Assembly: GCA_023451825.1 (NCBI GenBank)
Contig: JAEXYA010000033.1
Location: 1 to 20,186 of the forward strand
Direction of reading: 5' to 3'
Length of the DNA: 20,186 nucleotides
Origin: Pseudomonadota bacterium
Lineage (GTDB): Bacteria; Pseudomonadota; Alphaproteobacteria; Rhizobiales; Xanthobacteraceae
Made by a program: the position numbers and the translations under genes
Shown here: positions 1 to 7,214 of the stretch, piece after piece
How positions within the stretch are numbered: position 1 is the first letter of the stretch
Layout: each line of letters opens with the position of its first letter
Notes under the pieces: model-generated
Seen by the model: the letters and a program-made list of their open reading frames with translations, nothing else
What the model was told of the DNA's origin: nothing
Databases searched by the model: none

Positions 1-554
1 GCATCGAGCTTCGGAAACGCCTTCTGCCATCCGCAGTCCGGGAACCGGAAGTTCGCATAGCCGAGCGCGCAGACCAGCGCGATCTGCGCGGCATCGAGCG
101 AACGGGTGTGGATGTCCGAGTTTTCGAAACGCGCAAAACCCTGCCAGGCGCGGTCCCACTGATCGTCGTACCAACCCTTCCAGAAAAACTCCTTCGGCCG
201 CACAGCGGATTCATAGCGGCACAGCAGCATGGCATCGGTCATGCCCTGGATCATCGCGTGCTCGCTCTTCACCTTCCAGCGCGCAGCACCTGAAGTCGGG
301 ATCAGCTTGCCGCCGCCGGCGAGTTCGTCGAGATATTCGGTGATGTTGTAGCTATCGACGATCACCAGGCCATCATCGAGGATCAGCGCCGGCAGTTTGC
401 GCAGCGGGTTCACGTCATGCGCATAGGCCGCGTTCGCCTGCGTCGGCGCGACGGTCGTGGCTACCAGTTCGATCTTGTCGAACAGTCCGAGCTCGATAGC
501 GGCGATGCGCACCTTGCGGGCGAAGGGCGAGGTCGGCGAGAAAGTCAGCTTCAT
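1..554 (-). CDS. Glutathione S-transferase family protein (C-terminus cut by window edge)
   Basis: A reading frame runs leftward from the ATG at 554 and leaves the window at base 1 without a stop, giving 185 residues of a protein that is usually about 200-220 long. The N-terminus (MKLTFSPTSPFARKVRIA) is the thioredoxin-like start of bacterial GSTs, with the Ser-Pro-Phe-Ala-Arg-Lys stretch that sits near the glutathione site. It is followed by NPLRKLPAL, which carries the conserved cis-proline of the GST fold, and a DSYNITEYLDE segment. The remainder is the helical C-terminal domain, with no break. Such enzymes conjugate glutathione to electrophiles or act as lyases or isomerases in the cytoplasm; the substrate cannot be told. 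An AGGA about 11 bases upstream is a weak ribosome site. It lies 65 bases downstream of the FAH gene on the same strand and may be co-transcribed with it. Confidence 0.9.
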   Translation of the reverse strand, partial: MKLTFSPTSPFARKVRIAAIELGLFDKIELVATTVAPTQANAAYAHDVNPLRKLPALILDDGLVIVDSYNITEYLDELAGGGKLIPTSGAARWKVKSEHAMIQGMTDAMLLCRYESAVRPKEFFWKGWYDDQWDRAWQGFARFENSDIHTRSLDAAQIALVCALGYANFRFPDCGWQKAFPKLD

Positions 555-619
555 GTTTCAACATTGTCCTTCGAGGAAGAAGCGCAGGCGCGGTCGCGCC
601 TGCGCTGATGTCCGCGTGC

Positions 620-1462
620 TCAAGCCGCCACGACCTTCTGCTTCTGCTCGCCGAGGCCTTCGATGCCGAGCGTCATGACGTCGCCGACTTCGAGGAATTT
701 CGGCGGTTTCATGCCGAGGCCGACGCCAGGCGGGGTGCCCGTGGTGATGATGTCGCCCGGCATCAGGGTCATCATGCCCGAGAGATAGGACACGATCTGC
801 GGCACGTTGAAGATCATGGTGGCGGTCGAGCCGGTCTGGCACCGCTGGCCGTTGACGTCGAGCCACATGCCAAGCTTGTGCACGTCGCCCACTTCGTCCG
901 TCGTCGCGATCCACGGGCCGAGCGGGCCGAACGTGTCGTGCGACTTGCCCTTGGTCCACTGACCGCCGCGCTCGATCTGGAAAAAGCGCTCGGAGACGTC
1001 GTTGCAGACGGCATAGCCGGCGACGTGTTTCAACGCATCAGCTTCGGAGACGTATTTCGCCTTGGTGCCGATGATGATCGCGAGTTCGACTTCCCAGTCG
1101 AGCTTTGTCGAGCCGCGCGGCTTTTCGACATCGTCATTCGGGCCGCACAGCGCATTCAGCGCCTTCATGAAGACGATGGGTTCGGATGGGATCGGCATGT
1201 TGGATTCGGCCGCATGGTCTGCATAGTTCAGGCCAATGGCGATGAATTTCGGCTTGCCGCCGACGGGCGAACCATAGCGCTGGTTGCCGGAGACTTCAGG
1301 GAGCGAAGCGGGGTCGATGGCTTTGAGCTTGGCGAGATTGTCCGGCGAGAAGGCATCGTCGGCGAAATCCGCGACCTTGCCGGTGAGGTCGCGCAGCTTG
1401 CCGTCTTTGTCGATCAGTCCCGGCTTCTCGCTGCCGATCGCGCCGTATCTTACGAGTTTCAT
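620..1462 (-). CDS. Fumarylacetoacetate hydrolase (FAH) family protein
   Basis: The 280-aa protein has the typical length of the short FAH family (ureidoglycolate lyase-like, 2-hydroxyhepta-2,4-diene-1,7-dioate isomerase-like, acylpyruvase-like). An N-terminal region of about 70 residues leads into the catalytic fold. LDWEVELAIIIG (121-132) supplies Glu124 and Glu126, and CNDVSER supplies Asp155; these match the acidic metal ligands of the family. Lys171 in TKGKSHDTFGPLGPW and the TGTPPGVG loop (241-248) are the other hallmarks. The family cleaves or isomerises carbon-carbon bonds of oxo-acids using Mg2+ or Mn2+, often in aromatic or sugar-acid catabolism. AGGGAG lies 7 bases before the ATG. 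The start of the GST gene is 65 bases downstream on the same strand, which hints at shared aromatic catabolism, but the exact substrate is not predictable. Confidence 0.93.
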   Translation of the reverse strand: MKLVRYGAIGSEKPGLIDKDGKLRDLTGKVADFADDAFSPDNLAKLKAIDPASLPEVSGNQRYGSPVGGKPKFIAIGLNYADHAAESNMPIPSEPIVFMKALNALCGPNDDVEKPRGSTKLDWEVELAIIIGTKAKYVSEADALKHVAGYAVCNDVSERFFQIERGGQWTKGKSHDTFGPLGPWIATTDEVGDVHKLGMWLDVNGQRCQTGSTATMIFNVPQIVSYLSGMMTLMPGDIITTGTPPGVGLGMKPPKFLEVGDVMTLGIEGLGEQKQKVVAA

Positions 1463-1544
1463 TATCGTCTCCCTGGAGCCTTATGTTTGGCGGGTGAAGT
1501 TGTGGAACAGCGGGCGGGAAAGTCAACCGGGCTTGAGCGCTGGG

Positions 1545-1650
1545 CCGTAGGATGGGTTGAGCGGAGCGATACCCATCACCACCGACTCCGAGCGTGAGGT
1601 GATGGGTATCACTCCGGCGCTGACGCGCCTGCGTTCAACCCATCCTACGG
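1545..1650. repeat. Composite palindromic repeat, family A (head-to-head pair)
   Basis: The outer arms are exact 16-bp inverted copies (CCGTAGGATGGGTTGA at 1545-1560 and its complement at 1635-1650). A second, nested pair of exact 13-bp arms lies at 1568-1580 and 1598-1610. The element reads as two copies of one unit facing each other, the right-hand copy carrying an extra 22-bp GC-rich segment (1612-1633). It ends one base after the stop codon of the MBL-fold gene. Related copies lie at 2534-2569, 3113-3146 and 12711-12820. Confidence 0.9.
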
Positions 1651-1651
1651 G

Positions 1652-2506
1652 TCAGGAGTGTGGCAGCGCTTCAAAACGCCAGGCATCGCCATCGCGCTTC
1701 AAATGCCCGGCGCCATAATGCCCACCGATCACCAGCGTCGGTGTATCTGCAAATCGCGCAAATAATTCATGCCGCGAGCGTGTCGATTGCGCGGGATCGG
1801 AGTCTGCGGTCGAGGCCCAGTCGGGATGCGCCATCTGTACGGGATGATGCGCAGCGTCGCCGGTCAGCAAGGCTTCCTTGCCGCCGGATTTGATATGAAC
1901 GCTCATATGGCCGGGGCTGTGGCCCGGCGTCGGGATCAGCGTGATCTCGTTGGCCACATCGGCATCGGATGCGATGAGATCGACGAGACCGGCATCGACC
2001 ACCGGCTTGATCGAGTCGTTGAACACGGCGATGTGATCCGGCCGCTCGCTGTGATCCTTCCAGAAATTGTATTCGTCGCGCCCGAACAGATAGCGCGCGT
2101 TCGGGAAGGTCGGCAGCCATTGACCCTCCACCAGGCGCGTATTCCAGCCCACATGGTCCACATGCAGATGCGTGCACAGCACGGTGTCGATGCTGTCAGG
2201 CGCGAAGCCGGCCTCGGTGAGATGGCGCAGGAACGGCGTGTTGAGATGATTCCAGGTCGGCACCGAACGGCCGGTCTTGTCATTGCCGAGGCACGTATCG
2301 ACGATGATGCGCCGCGTCGGAGTTTCCACCACCAGCGCATGGATCGACATTTTCAGCCGGCCTTCGTCATTGGCGAAGTTCGGGATCAGCCAGGGTAGCG
2401 CTTTCACTTCGTCCGGGCCGGCCTGCGGGAGGATGAAGCGCGTGCTGCCCGTCATCTGGCTCTCGAGGATTTGCGTGATCCGGACCTTGCCGACCGTCCA
2501 TTGCAT
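1652..2506 (-). CDS. MBL-fold metallo-hydrolase (lactonase-like)
   Basis: The 284-aa protein carries the dinuclear metal site of the metallo-beta-lactamase fold: HLHVDH at 113-118, the TPGHSPGH segment at 193-200 (metal ligand His196), Asp217 in LLTGDAAHH, and the final ligand His263 in GGHYGAGH. Two zinc-type metal ions there activate water for hydrolysis of esters, lactones or thioesters. The overall pattern resembles the group containing N-acyl-homoserine lactonases and related lactonases, but quorum quenching cannot be claimed from sequence alone. There is no signal peptide, so it should be cytoplasmic. AGGAG lies about 10 bases before the ATG. The stop is followed directly by a palindromic repeat. 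It is transcribed divergently from the DUF3775 gene. Confidence 0.92.
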   Translation of the reverse strand: MQWTVGKVRITQILESQMTGSTRFILPQAGPDEVKALPWLIPNFANDEGRLKMSIHALVVETPTRRIIVDTCLGNDKTGRSVPTWNHLNTPFLRHLTEAGFAPDSIDTVLCTHLHVDHVGWNTRLVEGQWLPTFPNARYLFGRDEYNFWKDHSERPDHIAVFNDSIKPVVDAGLVDLIASDADVANEITLIPTPGHSPGHMSVHIKSGGKEALLTGDAAHHPVQMAHPDWASTADSDPAQSTRSRHELFARFADTPTLVIGGHYGAGHLKRDGDAWRFEALPHS

Positions 2507-2533
2507 ACGGTGATTGCTCCTTTTTGTTTGTCG

Positions 2534-2569
2534 CAGGATGGGTATCGTTTCGCTGAACCCATCCTACGG
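2534..2569. repeat. Single family A palindromic unit
   Basis: AGGATGGGT at 2535-2543 and its exact complement at 2557-2565 form a 9-bp stem with a 13-base loop, followed by ACGG. It matches one half of the composite repeat at 1545-1650 without the 22-bp insertion. It lies between the divergent MBL-fold and DUF3775 genes, 27 bases before the MBL start codon. Confidence 0.8.
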
Positions 2570-2666
2570 CACCGGTGAAGATGGAGGATTTTGCGCCGCA
2601 ACCGCAATGGATCATCTCGCATTGCTGTGCGTTGAACGTCGCACAACAATTTTCGAGGAGCGCATG

Positions 2667-3080
2667 ATGCCAGAACTCGCAATTTCATCCGATAAAGTCG
2701 GCTTTCTGATCGAGAAGGCCCGCCAGTTCGACGCCAAGGATATCGAGGTTGATACCGATGAGGGCTCGAACGGTGCCGACGACAAGATGATCGACGTATT
2801 GGAGGACGATGGCAGCGATCCCGTGGTGCGGGAGATTTCCGGCTTCATTGCTGCGCTGAGTGAAGACGAAAAGGTCGATCTTGTCGCTCTGATGCGGCTC
2901 GGTCGCGGCGATGGGACGATCGAGGAATGGTCCGATCTACGCCGTGAAGCGGCGGAAGGTCAGAACGGGCGCACGGCGCGCTATCTGCTCGGCGAACCGC
3001 TGCTCGGCGATCTCTTGGCCGAAGGCCTCGAGGAGTTCGGCATCGACTGGGCGGATGAGAAGATCACGCCCGTTAATTAG
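2667..3080 (+). CDS. DUF3775 family protein
   Basis: A 137-aa, strongly acidic, soluble protein with no signal peptide or membrane segment. The sequence (start MPELAIS, then a KARQFDAKD stretch, VALMRLGRGDGTIEEW, and a C-terminal RTARYLLGEPLLGDLLAEGLEEFGI) matches what I recall of the DUF3775 family, common in rhizobia and without known function. AGGAG at 2656-2660 is 6 bases from this ATG and 3 bases from another ATG at 2664, so this start is preferred; the alternative would add one Met. The frame is open further upstream to 2514, but that stretch runs through a palindromic repeat and is unlikely to be coding. It is monocistronic, between a divergent hydrolase and a convergent SDR. Confidence 0.88.
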   Translation: MPELAISSDKVGFLIEKARQFDAKDIEVDTDEGSNGADDKMIDVLEDDGSDPVVREISGFIAALSEDEKVDLVALMRLGRGDGTIEEWSDLRREAAEGQNGRTARYLLGEPLLGDLLAEGLEEFGIDWADEKITPVN

Positions 3081-3112
3081 CTCCGATCAGCGGAGGCGGC
3101 GGCAGAGCAGGC

Positions 3113-3146
3113 GATGGATTCTCGCTTCGCTCAACCCATCCGACGG
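3113..3146. repeat. Single, degenerate family A palindromic unit
   Basis: GATGGATT, a loop, then AACCCATCCGACGG gives an imperfect inverted repeat related to the copies at 1545-1650 and 2534-2569. It begins 33 bases after the DUF3775 stop. Confidence 0.65.
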
Positions 3147-3159
3147 CCGCGGTGTTTGC

Positions 3160-3187
3160 GGCTCTCCCCGCAGATGCGAGGAGAGCC
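3160..3187. repeat. Short inverted repeat between converging genes
   Basis: GGCTCTCC (3160-3167) and its exact complement GGAGAGCC (3180-3187) form an 8-bp stem with a 12-base loop. It lies between the convergent DUF3775 and SDR genes and could end either transcript, but no T-tract follows the stem on either strand. Confidence 0.6.
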
Positions 3188-3208
3188 GTCGTCGCGCTTT
3201 CTAAAAAA

Positions 3209-3991
3209 TTACATCGTGCCCGGGAACGAGCCACCATCGAGCAGGATGTTCTGCCCGGTGATGAAGCCGGCCTTGGCGCTGCACAGCCAGGCGCAGGCCT
3301 GGCCGAACTCGTCGGCTTCACCGAAGCGGCCGGCCGGGTTCTCGCTGGCGCGCTGCTTGAGGATTTCCTCCACCGACTTGCCGCTGTTCTTGGCCTGACC
3401 GGCCGCCACGCCGCGGATACGGTCGGTGTTGAACGGGCCGGGCAGCAGGCCGTTGATCGTTACGTTGTTGCGCACGGTTTTGCGCGACAGGCCGGCAACG
3501 AAGCCGGTGAGGCCCGAACGCGCGCCATTGGACAGGCCGAGCACATCGATCGGAGCCTTCACGGCGGCCGAGGTGATGTTGACGATACGGCCGAATTTGC
3601 GCTCCATCATGCCGTCCACCGTTGCCTTGATCAGTTCGATCGGCGTCAGCATGTTGGCGTCGATCGCCTTAATCCAGTCGTCGCGGGTCCAGTTGCGGAA
3701 ATCGCCGGGCGGCGGGCCGCCGGCATTGTTGACCAGAATGTCGATCTGGCCCGCGGCCTTCAGCGCAGCCTCACGGCCCTCCGGCGTGGTGATATCGCCC
3801 ACGACTTCGATGACTTCCACGCCCGGATTGGCCTTGCGGACGTCTGCTGCGGCGGCGGCCAGAACTTCAGCGCCGCGTGCAGTCATGGTCACATGCACGC
3901 CTTCGGCGGCGAGCGCTGCGGCACAGCCAAGGCCGAGGCCCTTGCTCGATGCGCAGACCAGTGCGCGACGGCCTTTAATTCCAAGATCCAC
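3209..3991 (-). CDS. Atypical SDR-family oxidoreductase lacking the YxxxK catalytic pair
   Basis: A 260-aa Rossmann-fold protein. The nucleotide loop is CASSKGLGLG (13-22) rather than TGxxxGxG, NNAG is present at 88-91, and a Ser is kept at 141 (IVNITS). At the place of the catalytic Tyr-x-x-x-Lys there is SNGAR (154-158), so Tyr is replaced by Ser154 and Lys by Arg158. The C-terminal region (GLLPGPFNTDRIRG, then ITGQNILLDGGSFPG) is normal. I recall a conserved SDR subgroup resembling 3-oxoacyl-ACP reductase (cd05344) with imperfect cofactor and catalytic motifs, and this fits it, so the change is probably a family trait rather than decay. Translation starts at GTG with GGGAG 7 bases upstream. 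Catalytic activity and substrate are unknown. Confidence 0.88.
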   Translation of the reverse strand: MDLGIKGRRALVCASSKGLGLGCAAALAAEGVHVTMTARGAEVLAAAAADVRKANPGVEVIEVVGDITTPEGREAALKAAGQIDILVNNAGGPPPGDFRNWTRDDWIKAIDANMLTPIELIKATVDGMMERKFGRIVNITSAAVKAPIDVLGLSNGARSGLTGFVAGLSRKTVRNNVTINGLLPGPFNTDRIRGVAAGQAKNSGKSVEEILKQRASENPAGRFGEADEFGQACAWLCSAKAGFITGQNILLDGGSFPGTM

Positions 3992-4111
3992 GATGTCTCT
4001 CCCTAGACGGTTGGTTCAAGATGGCGCGCACTCTAGCCGTTCCCGCTATGCGAGGTAAGTCGGGTGGATATGCGAAGAATTGCGGGAGAAGCGAGCGCAG
4101 CCAAAACCCGC

Positions 4112-4324
4112 CTATGTCTCTGTATCCTCATAACGCAGCAGGTCGCCCGGCTGGCAGTCGAGAAATGCGCAGATGCGCTCCAGTGTTTCGAAGCGCACGC
4201 CTTTCACCTTGCCCTGCTTGAGCAGCGACAGATTGGCCTCGGTGATCCCGATGAATTCGGCGAGGTCTTTGGATTTCACATTGCGCTCGGCGAGCATCAC
4301 GCCGAGGCGCACCCGGATCGGCAT
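4112..4324 (-). CDS. Small XRE/Cro-type HTH regulator
   Basis: A 70-aa protein that is almost entirely one helix-turn-helix domain: VRLGVMLAERNVKSKDLAEFIGITEANLSLLKQGKVKGVRFETLERICAFLDCQPGDLLRYE. It is the compact Cro/C1 type (YozG-like) usually encoded next to DUF2975 membrane proteins. Its start lies 10 bases after the stop of the DUF2975 gene, and the ribosome site (GAGGAC) overlaps that TGA stop, so the two are very probably translated from one transcript. The likely role is repression or activation of its own operon, possibly through the palindrome at 4956-4976. It could sense through its membrane partner, but that is inference. Confidence 0.9.
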   Translation of the reverse strand: MPIRVRLGVMLAERNVKSKDLAEFIGITEANLSLLKQGKVKGVRFETLERICAFLDCQPGDLLRYEDTET

Positions 4325-4334
4325 CGGCAGGTCC

Positions 4335-4916
4335 TCAGACGAATTGCTGGTTTTCGTCGGCGATGGCGAGGGCCTCGCTCATTACCCAGGCGATCACCGC
4401 TACGGTGCCGGCAAAGATCAGCGCGATCAGCGTGTCGGAGCCGATGTTGAATGCGAGTGTTTTCATGCCGGCGGTGCCGCGCATGCTCAGCAGCACCGAC
4501 AAGGCCGCGCCTGTAAACGGCTTGAGCAATGCCGATACGGCGACCGCAATGGCCAGCAGGCGCAATTGCCGGATCGGCGCCGGAGCGAACACCTCGCCAC
4601 GGGCGAAAGCTGAGAAGCATTGGCGCGCGCAGAGCAGGCCGCAGGCCAATGCGCCGAGCGGGATCATCGCGATGACGAAGGCGAAGACGCGGGTCGCGAT
4701 GTCAATGTCATGGGTCGAAAAGTTCGGCAGCCCTGCATGGCTGAACAGCGCGGGCGTTGGTGTTATCGCCCAATAGACCGCCATGGCGGCGCTGAGCAGC
4801 GCAGCCGTCGCGAGGCAGGCTGCCGCCATCACGCGGCTCAGGACCCGGATGCGCTTCAGTCTGATGTCACGTGCATCGGTAGCTGACACGCCGTGGGCGG
4901 AAAGGGCTTGGATCAT
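4335..4916 (-). CDS. DUF2975 domain membrane protein
   Basis: A 193-aa integral membrane protein with four hydrophobic segments at roughly residues 28-52, 74-98, 115-138 and 155-180, ending in the family-typical EALAIADENQQFV tail. This topology and tail, together with the adjacent YozG-like regulator gene, identify the DUF2975 family, whose biochemical role is unknown. AGGAG lies 6-7 bases before the ATG. Being first in a two-gene operon with a DNA-binding protein suggests a membrane partner that modulates the regulator. The long N-terminal cytoplasmic stretch of about 27 residues, basic in its second half, is within the normal range. Confidence 0.85.
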   Translation of the reverse strand: MIQALSAHGVSATDARDIRLKRIRVLSRVMAAACLATAALLSAAMAVYWAITPTPALFSHAGLPNFSTHDIDIATRVFAFVIAMIPLGALACGLLCARQCFSAFARGEVFAPAPIRQLRLLAIAVAVSALLKPFTGAALSVLLSMRGTAGMKTLAFNIGSDTLIALIFAGTVAVIAWVMSEALAIADENQQFV

Positions 4917-4955
4917 GACGGGCTCCTTAATCGATAGACCTGACCATGAACCGAA

Positions 4956-4976
4956 AATTATCGTTTGACAATAATT
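4956..4976. promoter_or_regulatory. Imperfect 21-bp AT-rich palindrome, candidate operator
   Basis: AATTAT at 4956-4961 and ATAATT at 4971-4976 are exact inverted copies, and the inner GT and AC at 4963-4964 and 4968-4969 also pair, giving 8 of 9 matched positions per arm before the centre. It lies 40-60 bases upstream of the DUF2975 start and about 45 bases upstream of the divergent small exported protein gene. A TTGACA hexamer (4965-4970) overlaps it on the plus strand. It could be the binding site of the neighbouring XRE regulator. Confidence 0.5.
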
Positions 4977-5020
4977 TATTTCTGCATGACGTTGCCTGCC
5001 GTAACCACAGGAGTACCGTC

Positions 5021-5404
5021 ATGCTTTCTCGTTCCGTGACCTTCACGTTGATTTCTGCCGTGTTTCTCGCTGTCGCCGCCTCTGGGTCAGCACCGGCCGC
5101 ACCGTCCACATCGGGTGGTCGGATCTCCGTGGCTCAGGTCATCGAGATGCTCGACAAGGCGCCATCCGATCGTGTCGCGCAGCAGGTGCTGACGGCCTAT
5201 CTGGCCGGTGTTGGCGAGGCGGCGGGCACCGCCATTGATATGGGGCGCGGATTTTGCGCGAAGAAGTTGCACCTCACGACGGACCATGTGCGGCAGGCCA
5301 TCAGTACGTCCGCCGGCAAGCCGGATGCGGCCGAGACATCAGCGACGCCGCTGATCGTGCGCGACATGCTCACGCGGGCGAAGTGCAAGCGCGCGGCGAC
5401 GTGA
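5021..5404 (+). CDS. Small exported two-cysteine protein, Rap1a/Tai-like
   Basis: A 127-aa protein with a clear signal peptide (MLSRSVTFTLISAVFLAVAASGSAPA, probable cleavage near residue 26). The mature part begins with ISVAQVIEMLDKAP and contains AYLAGVGEAAGTAI, a Cys in RGFCAKK and a second Cys near the C-terminus (RAKCKRAA), which could form a disulfide in the periplasm. The pattern of a GVG/AYL helix plus two Cys resembles the Rap1a/Tai immunity-protein fold, but the match is weak and no effector gene is nearby, so an immunity function is not claimed. AGGAG at 5009-5013 is 7 bases from this ATG; an in-frame ATG at 4946 lacks a ribosome site and would destroy the signal peptide. It converges on the CvpA gene with 10 bases between stops. 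Confidence 0.75.
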   Translation: MLSRSVTFTLISAVFLAVAASGSAPAAPSTSGGRISVAQVIEMLDKAPSDRVAQQVLTAYLAGVGEAAGTAIDMGRGFCAKKLHLTTDHVRQAISTSAGKPDAAETSATPLIVRDMLTRAKCKRAAT

Positions 5405-5414
5405 GCCTACGCCG

Positions 5415-5924
5415 TCAGGGGCGGGACGCGCGCTTCAATTGATCGAAGCGCGCGATGACATCCGCCGGCAATGAGCGAATGCCGGTCTGGCCCAGGCGCG
5501 ACAGCAGCGGGCGAAGATGCGAACCGGTGAGATAGGCTGGCTGTGCATTGGCCGGGACAAGCTGGTCGAAAATCAGCACCAGCGTCACCGCAATCAAACC
5601 GACGCGGATAGCGCCGAGCAATGCGCCACCGAGCCTGTCGCCGATGCCTATATGCGCGCCGATCAGATCATTGACGGCGAGGCGCAACAGCGAGCCCAGC
5701 ACGATGCCGGCAATAAGGAAGATCGCAAAAAAGGTCAGTGAATTCTGCACCTGGGAGGTGCCGGCAAGCGCCTGCGGCAGGATCAGGCCTGTGATCCAGA
5801 TGGCGATCGGCGCGGCGACAAGATAGCCGAGAATGGTGACGGCACTACGCAGCAGGCCCGAGCGAAAGCCGAGCGCAACGGCAACGAAGAGCGCGAGATA
5901 GACGATGATGTCGAAACTGTTCAT
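5415..5924 (-). CDS. CvpA family membrane protein
   Basis: A 169-aa protein with about four hydrophobic helices (roughly residues 5-20, 27-50, 63-84 and 101-120) and the glycine-rich GDRLGGALLGAIRVGLI segment typical of CvpA. The start MNSFDIIVYLALFVAVALGFRSGLLRS is also characteristic. CvpA was first linked to colicin V production and purF expression in E. coli; its true activity is still poorly defined, with roles proposed in envelope stress and biofilm formation. AGGAA precedes the ATG at proper distance. The C-terminal 45 residues are soluble. It is divergent from the SDR at 6038, and no regulatory site is evident between them. Confidence 0.88.
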   Translation of the reverse strand: MNSFDIIVYLALFVAVALGFRSGLLRSAVTILGYLVAAPIAIWITGLILPQALAGTSQVQNSLTFFAIFLIAGIVLGSLLRLAVNDLIGAHIGIGDRLGGALLGAIRVGLIAVTLVLIFDQLVPANAQPAYLTGSHLRPLLSRLGQTGIRSLPADVIARFDQLKRASRP

Positions 5925-6037
5925 CGTATTCCTCGCGTCATTCCGCGTGAAAGAAATTCGCCGCGCCTCAGCGGTTTGCGATCGCTGCGCGGCCTTGTAT
6001 CACTAGGTCAACAGAACAGCAGCATCAGGGAACGACC

Positions 6038-6799
6038 ATGTCCGCTATATTCGACGTCTCCAAGGAAGTCATCCTCGTCACCGGTGCCTCGCAGGGGCTT
6101 GGCAGGCAGTTCGCGCGCGTCCTGTCTGCGCACGGCGCCGCCGTGGTGCTGGCGGCGCGGCAGACAGCGAAGCTCGAGGCCCTGCAAAAGGAGATCACCG
6201 ACAAAGGCGGCCGCGCTTTCGCCGTGTCGATGGATGTCACCGACAATGCGTCGATCGCGAAAGCCTTCGATGCCGCCGAACAGGCGCTTGGCCCGATCAC
6301 GGTGTTGATCAACAATGCCGGCATTGCCGTGGAGAAGATGGCTATCGAGCAGACCGAGGCCGATTGGGATGCCGTCATGGGCGCCAATCTCAAGGGCGCC
6401 TATTTCGCGGCGACCGAAGCTGCACGCCGCATGATCGCGCACAAGGTGGAAGGGAACATCGTCAATATCGCCTCGGTGCTCGGTTTCGGCCTCACCAAGG
6501 CGGTGTCGCCCTATGCGATCTCCAAGGCCGGCATCGTACAGGCCACCAAGGCGCTGGCGCTGGAACTGGCCGCGCATCGCATCCGCGTCAATGCGCTGGC
6601 GCCGGGCTATATCGATACCGACATCAATCACGCCGCCTGGGACACGCCGGTGGGGGAGAAACTGGTGAAGCGCATCGCCCAGCGCCGTGTCGGTCACGAG
6701 AGCGATCTCGACGGCGCCATCCTGCTGCTGGCCTCCAATGCTTCGCGCTACATGACCGGCAGCACGGTGACCGTGGATGGCGGGTTTTTGCTGAGCTGA
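6038..6799 (+). CDS. SDR-family oxidoreductase (canonical)
   Basis: A 253-aa classical short-chain dehydrogenase. TGASQGLG (15-22) binds the cofactor, Arg41 follows the second beta strand (compatible with NADP), DVTD is at 66-69 and NNAG at 92-95. The catalytic residues Ser146, Tyr159 and Lys163 are intact (YAISK), followed by the PGYIDTDI loop and a VDGG C-terminal motif. It should catalyse NAD(P)-dependent oxidation or reduction of an alcohol/ketone pair in the cytoplasm; substrate unknown, with 3-oxoacyl reductase-like enzymes as the nearest general type. AGGGAA lies 5 bases before the ATG. It is a single gene between CvpA (divergent) and an initiator tRNA. Unlike the SDR at 3209, all active-site residues are present. 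Confidence 0.93.
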   Translation: MSAIFDVSKEVILVTGASQGLGRQFARVLSAHGAAVVLAARQTAKLEALQKEITDKGGRAFAVSMDVTDNASIAKAFDAAEQALGPITVLINNAGIAVEKMAIEQTEADWDAVMGANLKGAYFAATEAARRMIAHKVEGNIVNIASVLGFGLTKAVSPYAISKAGIVQATKALALELAAHRIRVNALAPGYIDTDINHAAWDTPVGEKLVKRIAQRRVGHESDLDGAILLLASNASRYMTGSTVTVDGGFLLS

Positions 6800-6881
6800 G
6801 GGGCGCGCAGCGCCGTCTCGACCATGAGATGCCGGCCACCGGCCCCGCCTCCCGTATTTCTCCCCACCCCGTCATAAAAAC

Positions 6882-6923
6882 GCAAAAAGATGCCTGCTGC
6901 CCCTTCCCAAAGCCGGCAGGCAT
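6882..6923 (-). terminator. Minus-strand intrinsic-terminator-like hairpin
   Basis: ATGCCTGC (6890-6897) and its exact complement (6916-6923) form an 8-bp stem. Read on the minus strand the stem is followed by CTTTTTGCGTTTTT. On the plus strand it has no T-tract. No annotated minus-strand gene feeds into it, so its purpose is unclear. Confidence 0.5.
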
Positions 6924-7037
6924 TGATAGATACCCCTCACACCGCGGCGATGCCCCGGTGGCTCTCAGGAACTTTTGGTCTGGGATTGTCTGGCGCCTTC
7001 GGCGTTTGGCATCCGGGTCGCGTTCCCGAAGGTTTGG

Positions 7038-7114
<77 letters not shown>

Positions 7115-7143
7115 AACATCTTCCTTCACCGGGGAAGACCACG

Positions 7144-7178
7144 AAAGGCCGCCGCATTCCGGCGGCTTTTTCGTTTTT
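7144..7178 (+). terminator. Intrinsic terminator after tRNA-fMet
   Basis: GCCGCCG (7148-7154) pairs with CGGCGGC (7160-7166) around a 5-base loop. AAAG before and a T-rich tail TTTTTCGTTTTT after make a classic Rho-independent terminator, 30 bases downstream of the tRNA. Confidence 0.92.
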
Positions 7179-7214
7179 GGCGTTTGATCGCGGAGCGGCA
7201 GAATGTCCGCGCCG

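Noticed and set aside
608..1597. Long plus-strand open frame of 329 codons opposite the FAH gene
   Set aside because: The minus strand encodes a complete FAH family enzyme with all motifs; the plus-strand frame is Arg/His/Ala-rich, matches nothing and is a GC-content shadow.
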